From: Polyangiaceae bacterium
Lineage (GTDB): Bacteria > Myxococcota_A > Polyangia > Polyangiales > Polyangiaceae
Reading direction: 5' to 3'
DNA length: 64,000 nucleotides
Assembly (NCBI GenBank): GCA_013361525.1
Contig: JABFXY010000076.1
Location: forward strand, 35,838 to 99,837
Within the stretch, counting starts at the first letter, position 1. The number at the start of each line of letters is the position of its first letter. Both the position numbers and the translations under genes were made by a program. The notes beneath the pieces are model-generated. The model was given only the letters and a program-made list of their open reading frames with translations, was not told the origin of the DNA and made no database searches. Shown piece after piece: positions 34,614 through 43,146 of the stretch.

Positions 34614-35609
34614 ATGATCGTCTCCCGCGCCCCGGTACGATTCTCCCTCGGCGGGGGCGGGACGGATTTGCCGGCATACGCGTCGCGTTTCGGTGGATTC
34701 GTCGTGAGCGCCGCCATCGACAAGTACGTCTACGTCTGCGCGAACGCGCGTTTCTCGCGAGAGATTCGCCTCGCGTATTCGAAGACCGAGATCGTCGCGG
34801 ACCCGGCCGCCATCGAGCACCCGATCTTCCGTGAAGCGCTCGCGATGACGGGGATCCGCGAGGCTATCGAGCTCGTCAGCGTCGCCGATCTTCCGGCAAA
34901 CTCCGGGCTCGGGTCGTCGAGCACGTTCACCGTGGCTTTGCTCAATGCGCTCCACGCGTACAAACGCGAATTCGTATCGACGCGGCAGCTCGCGGAAGAA
35001 GCGTGCGCGATCGAGATCGATCGGCTGCGCGAGCCCATCGGCCGCCAGGACCAGTACATCGCCGCATTCGGAAACGTCACCGCGATGACGTTCGACCCCG
35101 ACGGCACCGTGACCGTGGAGCCTGTCCCCGCGAAGGACGAAGTTCTGGGCGAGCTCGAGACGAACCTCGTCATCGTCTATTCGGGTATCGAGCGCCCTGC
35201 CCGCACCGTGCTTTCCGAGCAAGACGCCCGCCTCCGCGCGGAGCAAGACACCGTCGAGCGAATGCACCGGATTCGCGGCATCGGCAAAGAGGTGTATCGC
35301 CTGCTCGTGCGCGGCGACGTCGACGCATACGGCGAGCTGTTGCACGAGCATTGGACGGCGAAGCGAACCATGGCCAGCTCGATGACCGACGGCACGCTCG
35401 ACGACCATTACGAGGCGGCTCGCGTCGCCGGGGCGATCGGCGGCAAATTGATGGGCGCCGGAGGCGGTGGTTTCTTCATGTTCTACGTGCGGCCTACCGA
35501 AAAGCGGCGATTGGTCGAGGCCATGACGGCGCGCGGCCTGCGTGTGCTCCGCTTTCGCTTCGATTACGACGGCGCCAAGATCGTCGCGAACCTGTCCAGG
35601 AGCGGATGA
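34614..35609 (+). CDS. hddA: D-glycero-alpha-D-manno-heptose 7-phosphate kinase (GHMP family)
   Basis: A 331-residue GHMP kinase. The N-terminus SRAPVRFSLGGGGTDLPAY matches the HddA/sugar-kinase subfamily. The ATP loop LPANSGLGSSSTFTVALLNA is intact, and GGKLMGAGGGGFFMFY is motif 3. HddA phosphorylates C1 of heptose 7-phosphate, giving the 1,7-bisphosphate that GmhB then trims. With GmhA, GmhB and HddC nearby, the GDP-D-glycero-alpha-D-manno-heptose pathway is the natural assignment. The ATG at 34614 lies 9 bases past a hairpin. The stop overlaps a small open frame (35606-35722). Confidence 0.88.
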   Translation: MIVSRAPVRFSLGGGGTDLPAYASRFGGFVVSAAIDKYVYVCANARFSREIRLAYSKTEIVADPAAIEHPIFREALAMTGIREAIELVSVADLPANSGLGSSSTFTVALLNALHAYKREFVSTRQLAEEACAIEIDRLREPIGRQDQYIAAFGNVTAMTFDPDGTVTVEPVPAKDEVLGELETNLVIVYSGIERPARTVLSEQDARLRAEQDTVERMHRIRGIGKEVYRLLVRGDVDAYGELLHEHWTAKRTMASSMTDGTLDDHYEAARVAGAIGGKLMGAGGGGFFMFYVRPTEKRRLVEAMTARGLRVLRFRFDYDGAKIVANLSRSG

Positions 35610-35722
35610 CTGGGCTGAAGCTCGTCACCAAGGTCTCGGGGGCGACGGGGACTCCTTTCGTCAAAAAACGCATGGTAAACCCGCCGTATACCGAGCCCCG
35701 CGAGGGATCCTTGGTCGTGTAG
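35606..35722 (+). CDS. possible 38-residue small protein coupled to hddA
   Basis: An ATG overlapping the hddA stop (ATGA at 35606-35609) opens a 38-codon frame beginning MTGLKLVTKVSGATGTP and ending in TAG. There is no signal peptide or known motif. The overlap is the only support; such overlaps arise by chance, so this is a weak candidate. Confidence 0.2.
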   Translation: MTGLKLVTKVSGATGTPFVKKRMVNPPYTEPREGSLVV

Positions 35723-35923
35723 GCCGCGCCGGGCCCACGTCTCGACCACGCCACTTCGGATCACGACGCCGGTGAGTCGCCACGTCGACCCGCGAAACCA
35801 GAGAAGCCAAAGCCCCGAAGCTGCTCCCGACGACCGGCAATAAGCCAGAAGCCATTCTTTTCCCGCAGCGAGTAGTCTGCAGCCCGTAGCCGCATTACGC
35901 GTAAGCCCAAGGACCCCCAAACC
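35723..35923. other. non-coding stretch before gmhA
   Basis: With the weak small frame in front, this forms a ~314-base gap (35610-35923) within the heptose operon. I see no convincing gene, tRNA or long palindrome here. On the minus strand a 64-codon frame is open at 35661-35855 but has no recognisable features. A repeated GGCTTCTGG/GGCTTCTCTGG-like pattern on the minus strand (about 35800-35855) is the only visible texture. Confidence 0.4.
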
Positions 35924-36541
35924 GTGACGAGCACGACCGAATTCGTCGACCTCTACCTTCGACAGACCGCGGAGATCGCGGCCCGCACGAGCCGCGACGA
36001 TCTCGCGAAGGTCATCGGGGTGCTCTTCACCGCTTACGAGAAGGGCCGTCACATCTACACGTGCGGCAATGGCGGCAGCGCCGCCAATGCGAGCCACCTC
36101 GCCTGCGACATCGCGAAGTTCACCCACGTCCCTGGGAAACCGCGCTTTCGTTGCACGAGCCTCTGCGACAACGCTGCGCTCATCAGCGCGCTGACGAACG
36201 ACGCCGGCTTCGGACACGTCTTTACCGACCAGCTCGAGGCATCGTTCAGCGAAGGCGACGTGCTCGTATGCCTGAGTGTCCACGGCGGCAAAGGCGAAGA
36301 CCGCGCCGGGCCCTGGTCGCAAAACCTCGTCGCGGCGGCGAAGCTCGCGAAGGAGCGCGGCGGTTTGGTCGTGGCGCTCGTCGGTTACGACGGCGGTGCG
36401 CTCGGCGCGATGGCCGACGCACGCATCATCGTGCCGACCGCCGTCGACGGTCACACCTCGACGCCCCACGTCGAGGGATTCCACGAGGTCTATCACCATT
36501 TGATTTGCGAGCGCCTCCGACAGCTCGTTGCAGCCTCGTGA
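35924..36541 (+). CDS. gmhA: sedoheptulose-7-phosphate isomerase
   Basis: A 205-residue SIS-domain protein. It converts sedoheptulose 7-phosphate to D-glycero-D-manno-heptose 7-phosphate, the first step of heptose activation, in the cytoplasm. The GmhA/DiaA pattern is clear: YTCGNGGSAANASHLACDIAK, the VCLSVHGGKGED phosphate loop (normally SxSG; here S-VHGG), and a C-terminal TPHVEGFHEVYHHLICE carrying the His/Glu active-site residues. The GTG at 35924 starts a protein of normal family length. The stop overlaps the GTG of the next gene by 4 bases, coupling it to the bisphosphatase. Confidence 0.85.
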   Translation: MTSTTEFVDLYLRQTAEIAARTSRDDLAKVIGVLFTAYEKGRHIYTCGNGGSAANASHLACDIAKFTHVPGKPRFRCTSLCDNAALISALTNDAGFGHVFTDQLEASFSEGDVLVCLSVHGGKGEDRAGPWSQNLVAAAKLAKERGGLVVALVGYDGGALGAMADARIIVPTAVDGHTSTPHVEGFHEVYHHLICERLRQLVAAS

Positions 36542-37155
36542 GCTCGGATACGGCGCCGCTCGTGATCCTCGATCGCGACGGGACCATCATCGACTTTCAC
36601 CGCGACACCGAGCTCGGCGTGGTGACACCCGCATTCCACCCCCGGCTCCTTCGATTCCTTCCAGGCGCGCTCGACGCACTGCAATGGCTGCATCGTCACG
36701 GCGCGCTGCTCACGATCGCCAGCAATCAGCCGGGCGCCGCAAAGGGAGAGATAAGCCGCGACGCCATCGAAAGAACGACGGAGGCGCTCGTGCAACGCCT
36801 CGCCGGCGAAGGCATCCCTATCTCCGCCGTCGAGGTCTGCCTTCACCACCCGACCGGCGGAGACGGCGGCGACCCCTCGCTTGTCGTCGACTGCACCTGC
36901 CGAAAGCCGAAACCCGGCATGCTCATCGCGATTGCCGACAAACTCGGCAAAGACCCGCGTCACGCGTGGATGGTCGGCGACACTCCAACCGACGTCCAAG
37001 CCGGCCGCGCCGCCGGCATGAAAACCGCGCTGCTATCCCCAACACGCCGCTGCGAGCTCTGCCCCATGCGTGACCTCGCGCCGCCGAGCCCGGCACCCGA
37101 CATCCACGCGCCGACCCTCCTCGAGATCGCGCATCGCATCGTCGCGCCGAGATGA
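36538..37155 (+). CDS. gmhB: GmhB-type D-glycero-D-manno-heptose 1,7-bisphosphate phosphatase (HAD family)
   Basis: A 205-residue HAD phosphatase. The nucleophile motif is LVILDRDGTIIDF, motif II is TIASNQPG, and the zinc-binding loop of the GmhB/HisB-N family is present (CLHHPTGG...CTCRKPKPGML, with Cys-X-His and Cys-X-Cys ligands). MVGDTPTDVQAG is motif IV. It removes the C7 phosphate of heptose 1,7-bisphosphate, giving the 1-phosphate used by HddC. The GTG at 36538 overlaps the gmhA stop. After the conserved fold a Cys-containing tail (RRCELCPMRD) follows. It is the last gene of the heptose unit; a palindromic repeat follows. Confidence 0.85.
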   Translation: MSSDTAPLVILDRDGTIIDFHRDTELGVVTPAFHPRLLRFLPGALDALQWLHRHGALLTIASNQPGAAKGEISRDAIERTTEALVQRLAGEGIPISAVEVCLHHPTGGDGGDPSLVVDCTCRKPKPGMLIAIADKLGKDPRHAWMVGDTPTDVQAGRAAGMKTALLSPTRRCELCPMRDLAPPSPAPDIHAPTLLEIAHRIVAPR

Positions 37156-37165
37156 GCCCGAGACG

Positions 37166-37290
37166 GAACCGCGAAGACGCGAAGGGAAGAAAAAGGGCAC
37201 AAAGGAAGGGCAACGCGCGTAAACGCAGCCTCTACGCCACGCACAAACCCTTTGTGTTCTTCTTCTCATCTTTGCGTCTTTGCGGTTTTC
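37166..37290. repeat. long imperfect palindrome, copy C of the dispersed family
   Basis: The left arm begins GGAACCGCGAAGACGCGAAG and the right arm ends TTTGCGTCTTTGCGGTTTTC. Between them lie AAAGGGCACAAAGGAAGG and its near complement ACCCTTTGTG. It sits between gmhB and the methyltransferase-GT2 gene, both plus strand. Confidence 0.75.
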
Positions 37291-37373
37291 TCGGGCGCCG
37301 CGACCCAATCGACGCCGCACCCTACGAAGGAACGGAAGTAGCCGCACCCGGCGCGGTGATTTAGGGTCCGCGC

Positions 37374-38843
37374 GTGTCGGTCACGAATGCCCTCCCCTAC
37401 GCCGTCGAAGAGCGAAACGTCGCTTTGTGCCGCTCGATCGGGCGGCCGATGCGTGTGCTCGATGTCGGGTGTGGAATCGGGCTGAACGGCGCCTTCGCGC
37501 GGCATCGCGGGGCGATCGTCACGGGGATCGAGCCGAATGCGCAGACGCGCGAGATCGCGTCGAAGCGTCTGCACGCGGTTTTGGACGCCGACATCGAAGA
37601 TGATGCGTCCGTCGCCGGCGCGCTCTCGGGGCGCACCTTCGATGTGATGCTCTTCGGCGACGTGCTCGAGCACACGCGCGACCCGGTCGCGGTGCTCCGG
37701 CGGCTATTGCCCTATCTCGAGGATGAGGGGCACGTCGTCGTGTCACTCCCCAATGTCGCGGCGTGGCCGATTCGCCTCCAGCTCCTACGCGGGACATTCG
37801 AATATGGCGATAGCGGCATCCTCGACAGGACGCACCTGCGCTTCTTTACGAGGGATACGGCGGAGACGTTGCTGAAGGACGTCGGGCTCGAGGTGATGCG
37901 CGCCGATCACAACCCGATGTTCGCTCGCGCCGCGAAAGACCTGATCCTTCCGGCGATGCGCGGAATCATGAAGACGCCGGACGGCGGCGTCCACGACCCG
38001 ACCGCGCTCGCGCGGTCCCTTCCCTACAAGCTCTATATGGGATTGGTGCGCCCGCTCGAAGACGTGGCCGCCCGCGCCGCCCCCGGGCTCTTCGCGTTTC
38101 AGCATGTGCTCGTTGCGCGCAAGCCTCCACGCCCGCGCCCGTTGAGGCTGACGATTGGCATGCTCACGATGGACGAGGAAGCGTCGGTTGCGAAGATGAT
38201 CGACGCCGTCGTCGCGCAGGCGCCGGACGCGCGAATTCTGATCGTCGACAGCTCGACGCGCGATAGGACATGCGAGATCGCGCGCAAGATGGGTGTCAGC
38301 GTTCTGCGCCAAGTGCCGCCTCGCGGGCACGGCCCGGCGATGGAGCTGTTGATGTATACCGCCGCCCAGATGGGCGACGCGCTCATCTATCTCGATTGTG
38401 ACTTCACGTATCCGCCGGCGATGATCCCGGTCCTCCGTCGAATGCTCGAAATGGAAGCGATCGATGTCGTCAATTGCGCCCGAACGCGCTCGCGACCACG
38501 CGCGATGCCCGTCCCCAACTACCTCGCGAACCGCGCCTTCGCGGCGCTCGCCCACGCGGCGCACGGCGTGCCGACCGTCGACGTACACAGCGGGATGCGC
38601 GCCTATCGCTCCAGCGTCATTCGTGCCTTCGACTTCGACGGCGAGGGCGACGCCCTGCCCATCGATACCCTGTTGTGGCCGGCCAAATGTGGATACCGGG
38701 TCGTCGAGCTTCCCATCGAGTACGACGAGCGCGTCGGCACGAGCAAGCTGCGCAAGCTCGCGGGCACCGTATGGACGTTCGCGCGCCTAGCGCGGACGTT
38801 GGGCGTCGGGACACGCGGCGCCGCGCGTTTCGAGCCGCGTTGA
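37374..38843 (+). CDS. bifunctional SAM methyltransferase-GT2 glycosyltransferase
   Basis: A 489-residue fusion. Residues about 1-240 are a class I methyltransferase with motif I MRVLDVGCGIGLNGAF, VTGIEPNAQT and VMLFGDVLEHTRDPVAVL. Residues about 258-480 are a GT-A/GT2 glycosyltransferase of the DPM1/polyprenyl-phosphate type, with LTIGMLTMDEEASVAKMID, ILIVDSSTRDRTCEIARKMG and the metal-binding YLDCDFTYPP. Such transferases load a sugar from a nucleotide onto polyprenyl phosphate. Joined to a methyltransferase it could make a methylated lipid-linked sugar for the GT-C enzymes at 23826-28305 (inference). There are no C-terminal membrane helices, unlike many DPM1-like proteins. The GTG at 37374 follows the palindromic repeat. 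Confidence 0.88.
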   Translation: MSVTNALPYAVEERNVALCRSIGRPMRVLDVGCGIGLNGAFARHRGAIVTGIEPNAQTREIASKRLHAVLDADIEDDASVAGALSGRTFDVMLFGDVLEHTRDPVAVLRRLLPYLEDEGHVVVSLPNVAAWPIRLQLLRGTFEYGDSGILDRTHLRFFTRDTAETLLKDVGLEVMRADHNPMFARAAKDLILPAMRGIMKTPDGGVHDPTALARSLPYKLYMGLVRPLEDVAARAAPGLFAFQHVLVARKPPRPRPLRLTIGMLTMDEEASVAKMIDAVVAQAPDARILIVDSSTRDRTCEIARKMGVSVLRQVPPRGHGPAMELLMYTAAQMGDALIYLDCDFTYPPAMIPVLRRMLEMEAIDVVNCARTRSRPRAMPVPNYLANRAFAALAHAAHGVPTVDVHSGMRAYRSSVIRAFDFDGEGDALPIDTLLWPAKCGYRVVELPIEYDERVGTSKLRKLAGTVWTFARLARTLGVGTRGAARFEPR

Positions 38844-38922
38844 GGGTCGGGGGAGGCGGAAGAGCCGAGTTTGATCCGAGTTGAAGACCGCCGCGCGGCC
38901 GGGCCGCTTACCGTGCGAACGC

Positions 38923-40575
38923 ATGCTTCTTCGCGGCTCCCGACGTGCGCTTCTTGGCTTCGGTCTCGGTCTCGGCTTACTCGCTGGTTGCGGCGACGAT
39001 AGTGCGCCCTCCGGCGGCGGGGGAAGCGGCGGCTCGGGCGGGCAACCGTCTTCGACGACGACGGACATGGGTGGCCAAGGTGGCGAGGCGATCGATCCGC
39101 GCTTCAATCCGGTTATCGAGGCCCTCGAAGCCGAGATGGCCCAGCTCGATACGTCAGGCGCCGCGATTGCCATCCTCGAAGGGGGCGAGGTCACCTTCGC
39201 CCGAGGGTTCGGCAAGAAGAACCCCGAAGAGGATGCGCCGGTCGTCGCGACTACACTTTTTCGTATCGGCTCCACGCAGAAGATGATGACCGCTACGGCG
39301 GTGCTGCAGCTCGTCGAGCGCGGTCAGCTCGATCTGGATGAGCCCATTACGACCTACGTCCCCGATTTCGCATTCAACCTCGACCCGACGTGGGCGCCCA
39401 GCATCACGGTGAGGGATCTGCTGACGCACCAATCGGCGCAGTACGACTACCTGAAGATTGACACCCCTCAGGTCGGCGACGAGGCCCTCGGCGATTGGAT
39501 AAACGGTTACTGGAGCAACCAGGGATACCTCATGGCTCCGTCCGGCCGCATGTGGAACTATTCGAACCCGGGGTTCATGATGGCGGGGTTCGTCGCGGAG
39601 ACGGTTTCCGGCGTGCCCTATCGAACCTACATGGCCGAGAACGTCTGGGGTCCACTCGGCATGAATCGCACGTTCCTCCTTCCGAGCGACGTCATCGCCG
39701 ACGGCGATTACGCGTCGGGCAGCACGCTGCATTGGGACACCGGGGAACCGATGATTGCGACGCCGGACAGCTACGACAATGGCTGGGCTCGGCCCGCGGG
39801 GTTCGCGTTTTCGTCGGTCCTCGATATGGCGGAGTTCGTGAAGTTCTTGCGCGCGGGCAATCCTTCAGTGCTCGCCGACCAGCTGCGCACGCAGATGTTC
39901 GCCGAACAAGTGGATACCGAGATCGTGCCCGGCGAGTTCTATGGTTTTGGTTTGGAGGCGGCTCGCGGCTTTTTCCTTCACGGAGAGACCGCGAGCGAGA
40001 TCGATTACTACGAGCTGCCGCGCATCTCACATGCCGGCGCGCTCCAAGGCTTCTCGTCCGACGTCTTCTACTTCCCGTCGCTCGATTTCGGGTTCATCAC
40101 GCTGGCGAACGCCGACGGCGCATATTTCAGGGACACGCTCGAGGTCGCGCTCAAGACCCTGGTCGAGCTGCCGGCGCCGTCGACGCCCCCCGATCTGAGC
40201 GTCGACCCGGCTGATTACCCGCTCTACGTCGGCGACTATACAGATCCGTGGAACGTCGGCGCGATCTCGATCACGACCGACGGCGCCGAGCTTCTGATTT
40301 CGATCGAGCTGGCTGACAACTACGACATTCCCTACGACCACGTCCTGGAGCCCTATGCGCCCAACAACTTCATTCTCACCATTCAGGGCGTCGAGCTTCC
40401 GGTGACATTCCTTTTCGACGAGCCATCGGCCGCGAAGTACCTCCGGACGAGGTACTTCGTCGGCGAGCGCGACGCGACTGCGCGCACCGTGGCGCGGACC
40501 GACGCAGAACGCGCCGCGAACCTATTCTCCGCTCTGGAAGAGGCGCGCCGCGACCGACCCATCGCGCTCCGTTGA
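38923..40575 (+). CDS. serine beta-lactamase-like lipoprotein (class C/PBP4* family)
   Basis: A 550-residue lipoprotein. The signal peptide LLGFGLGLGLLAGC ends with the lipid-modified Cys, then a Gly/Ser-rich linker. The beta-lactamase/transpeptidase-like domain (about residues 60-420) has FRIGSTQKMMTA with the catalytic Ser-X-X-Lys, and the YSN motif in MWNYSNPGFMMAG. A C-terminal beta-rich domain follows. Family members include penicillin-binding esterases and D-aminopeptidases; the substrate cannot be named. It is probably anchored in the envelope and active on peptides or esters. The ATG at 38923 begins the signal peptide; an earlier TTG is unlikely. Its 3' end faces the esterase gene across 23 bases. 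Confidence 0.87.
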   Translation: MLLRGSRRALLGFGLGLGLLAGCGDDSAPSGGGGSGGSGGQPSSTTTDMGGQGGEAIDPRFNPVIEALEAEMAQLDTSGAAIAILEGGEVTFARGFGKKNPEEDAPVVATTLFRIGSTQKMMTATAVLQLVERGQLDLDEPITTYVPDFAFNLDPTWAPSITVRDLLTHQSAQYDYLKIDTPQVGDEALGDWINGYWSNQGYLMAPSGRMWNYSNPGFMMAGFVAETVSGVPYRTYMAENVWGPLGMNRTFLLPSDVIADGDYASGSTLHWDTGEPMIATPDSYDNGWARPAGFAFSSVLDMAEFVKFLRAGNPSVLADQLRTQMFAEQVDTEIVPGEFYGFGLEAARGFFLHGETASEIDYYELPRISHAGALQGFSSDVFYFPSLDFGFITLANADGAYFRDTLEVALKTLVELPAPSTPPDLSVDPADYPLYVGDYTDPWNVGAISITTDGAELLISIELADNYDIPYDHVLEPYAPNNFILTIQGVELPVTFLFDEPSAAKYLRTRYFVGERDATARTVARTDAERAANLFSALEEARRDRPIALR

Positions 40576-40598
40576 TGCACAATCGGCCGGCGCCCCTC

Positions 40599-41555
40599 TC
40601 ATCGCACGAACGAGGAGAAGAACGCCCACATCGCTTCGCTGCCGAACGCGGGCCAGATGTGGCCGTCGGGGTGCTGGCAGTAGTGGACCGGCGTCGTGCT
40701 CTCGCAGCCGTCGTACGCGACACACGGATCCGGTGACGTCGCCATCGACGTCTCCGAGCACATCGCGCGGTCGCGGAAGAAATCACGGAAGGCCTCGCGC
40801 TCCGGCGTGAGCTCCTCGGTGCCGATGGTGATCCACGCGGCCGGCGTGTTGATGCACTCGGCTTCGTCGAAGTAGATCACGGAGCCGCCGACGGCGATCG
40901 CGCGAATGTCGGAACGCCGGCACCCCAGCACGCCGGAGAACGACCCACCCCCGCTGAAGCCCATCGAGAAGATGGCGTCTTCGTTGACGCATAGCTCGTT
41001 CCGCGCCTGTTCGAGCACTTCCTCGAAATATGCGAGCTCTTGCTCGACCCGCGCCGGCCACGTATCGGGCGACGCCTCGTAGTCGCGCCAATTGCCTTCG
41101 ATCGCTTCCGCGACGATCAGCACCGCGTCGTTCTTCAGCACTTCTCGGATATTCTGCGGCCCCGAGGTCGCGTCCCAGTAGTCGACGCTACCGCCATTGC
41201 CATGCAGCGCGAGGACGACCGGCCACGGGACATCCGGTGAATAGTTCTCGGGCAATCGCAGGATGTAGCGCCGGGCGAGCCCGTCGAGCTCGAAGGTGTG
41301 CTCACCCTCGGCGAGCCCGGTTCCGGTCGTGCAACCGGGGCTCGTCGTGGGACCGCTGCCGCCCTCGCCCCCGGCCCCGCCCACGCTCGGCTCGCCGCCG
41401 TTACCGCCGCCGCCGCTGCTGGCCGCCTCGCCGCCTCCGCCCGAAGACATCCCCCCGCCCCCGCTCGATGTCGCGCTCGTCCCTCCTGTCGAGGTGTCAT
41501 CGCCACAAGCCAGGAGACCGAAGATCGACACAGCGATAGGGAGCGCGAATCGCAT
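40599..41555 (-). CDS. secreted lipoprotein esterase (LpqC/PHB-depolymerase-like)
   Basis: A 318-residue lipoprotein. The signal peptide RFALPIAVSIFGLLAC has its lipobox Cys at residue 17, then ~60 residues of Gly/Ser linker. The alpha/beta-hydrolase domain is of the LpqC/feruloyl-esterase type: oxyanion strand WPVVLALHGNGG, nucleophile elbow SMGFSGGGSFSG and late HYCQHPDGHIWP with the catalytic His. Two Cys pairs suggest disulfides. It likely cleaves an ester in the surroundings (polyester, acetyl or feruloyl). The ATG at 41553-41555 starts the signal peptide; an upstream extension would run into the non-coding gap. It is downstream of the MurL-like gene on the same strand. Confidence 0.82.
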   Translation of the reverse strand: MRFALPIAVSIFGLLACGDDTSTGGTSATSSGGGGMSSGGGGEAASSGGGGNGGEPSVGGAGGEGGSGPTTSPGCTTGTGLAEGEHTFELDGLARRYILRLPENYSPDVPWPVVLALHGNGGSVDYWDATSGPQNIREVLKNDAVLIVAEAIEGNWRDYEASPDTWPARVEQELAYFEEVLEQARNELCVNEDAIFSMGFSGGGSFSGVLGCRRSDIRAIAVGGSVIYFDEAECINTPAAWITIGTEELTPEREAFRDFFRDRAMCSETSMATSPDPCVAYDGCESTTPVHYCQHPDGHIWPAFGSEAMWAFFSSFVR

Positions 41556-41624
41556 GCGTCCGAGACTACCCCGGCATGGCCGCAGCTCGCGAGCGCAAGG
41601 TGTGAACGTGGCAATCTTTGGCAC

Positions 41625-43091
41625 TTACCGGAGCAGGCCCTGAATACGCTCGTTGGCGCGGCGCTCGGCTTCGCGCATCGCGGGAAGGACGGACCCGCCG
41701 ATCGACGCCGGGATGCCGTGGGGCGCGTCGTCGTGCACCGTCGCGTACCGAGCGAGGATCGACGGTAGATCGAGCGCCCCTCCCTCGCGCTTCCAGAGGT
41801 CGACGGCTCGGCCGCGACGCCCCCGCGCGGCACAGAGCGCGAGCGCGAGGCGCGCTTCGCCGATCTCGCCGATGCACTCGAAGGGAGTGTGGTCGCCGAG
41901 GCCGATCATCTGTCGAAAGTGGAGCTCGTTCTCCGGCAGGTCGAGGACGTCTTCGGTAAACACCTTCTCGTAGATGCCGTCCGGCAAATGCGCCGCGTAG
42001 CCGAGCGCGACGTACGCGCATTTAGGGCAACGGTGACACCACGGCTTTTGCACGTTGCACGAGTGCGTGAAGAGGACGGCGTCACCGGCGTCTCGCAACA
42101 GCTCGAAGATGAGAACGTCGGAGAGCGGCTGGAGGATCGAATACCAGCGAAAGCCCGGAACGAGCTCGCGATCGATGTACGAAGAAAGGAGCTCCTCCGC
42201 CTCCCACGATTTGCCCCATTGGTGATTGACGTCCTCGCCCGTCCGCTCCCAAATCAGATTCCCTCGATTGGCGCTGAACTCGTGGGCGAGCGCCATCGAT
42301 CGATATCCGTGCGCGAGGATCGTCGGCAGCGACCCGAAGATCGAGCTCGGGGTCTCCGCTGCGAGAAAGCTTCGTGCTCCGCCGGCGCGCAACAGAGAAG
42401 GCAGCGGCGCGGCAAAGGCGTCGTCCGCGACCCATTGCTTGTGGCGGCGGCGCGGCGAGAGCTCGTCGAGGAGCCGGTCGATCAGCGCATGTTGCGGGTT
42501 CGGGGGCCCATAAACGGAGTGCGCGTAGGTCTGGCTCGACCAGCCGATCCCCGCGGTGTCGAGCAAGCGCGCGGCGACGAGGCTGTCTTTGCCGCCGCCG
42601 AAGAAGAGCAGCACGTCACCGACATCGGGCGCGACGAACGCCGCTCGCGTCGCGCGCGTTTCATCGGTCGGAGCATCGACGAGGACGGGTCCGGTCCAAT
42701 CCGGTAGATCGTGTTCGTAGCGCCACTGCGCCCACACCTTCACGAGCACCGTCCGCCATAGCGAGGTGAACTCGGGCGTGACGAAGCGCGCGTACCGCCC
42801 GAAGCTCAGGTGCGTCGGCGAGAGGCTGCAGAGCTTGTTGATCTCGAACGCCGCCACGTGGAACGCGATCCGTTCGAACGCAGGTGTTCCGATTTTCGCT
42901 TCGAGCGCGTCGAGGTCGACATCGCCATACCAAACGGACGTCGAGAACGGATGCCCTTCGATGTCGGCGCGGATCCAGAGCTGAGGACCGCGCCACCGGA
43001 TCTCCTCGAGCTTCAACCAGCGCTCCGAAGCGTTCGTGCCGGCGGCCGAGCTCGCGTGCGCGCCGGCGTCTGTGGAGTGCGATGCGGACAT
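41625..43091 (-). CDS. MurL-like PP-loop protein (UDP-MurNAc-L-Ala-L-Glu epimerase family)
   Basis: A 488-residue cytoplasmic protein. The PP-loop ATP site FFGGGKDS is at residues 163-170, SANRGN at 273-278 and VNHQWGKS at 288-295. A Cys cluster (Cys345, then WCHRCPKCAYV with Cys352, 355 and 358) completes the set. This combination resembles MurL of Xanthomonas, which uses ATP to epimerise the terminal L-Glu of UDP-MurNAc-L-Ala-L-Glu to D-Glu. In that system MurL pairs with MurD2; no mur ligase is nearby here. Another ATP-pyrophosphatase activity of the same superfamily remains possible. It starts at the CATG shared with the divergent strand. Confidence 0.65.
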   Translation of the reverse strand: MSASHSTDAGAHASSAAGTNASERWLKLEEIRWRGPQLWIRADIEGHPFSTSVWYGDVDLDALEAKIGTPAFERIAFHVAAFEINKLCSLSPTHLSFGRYARFVTPEFTSLWRTVLVKVWAQWRYEHDLPDWTGPVLVDAPTDETRATRAAFVAPDVGDVLLFFGGGKDSLVAARLLDTAGIGWSSQTYAHSVYGPPNPQHALIDRLLDELSPRRRHKQWVADDAFAAPLPSLLRAGGARSFLAAETPSSIFGSLPTILAHGYRSMALAHEFSANRGNLIWERTGEDVNHQWGKSWEAEELLSSYIDRELVPGFRWYSILQPLSDVLIFELLRDAGDAVLFTHSCNVQKPWCHRCPKCAYVALGYAAHLPDGIYEKVFTEDVLDLPENELHFRQMIGLGDHTPFECIGEIGEARLALALCAARGRRGRAVDLWKREGGALDLPSILARYATVHDDAPHGIPASIGGSVLPAMREAERRANERIQGLLR

Positions 43092-43146
43092 GGGTGAATC
43101 CTACTTCCAACTTGACGACAAGCGGGCCGTGACCGAGGCTTGCGCC

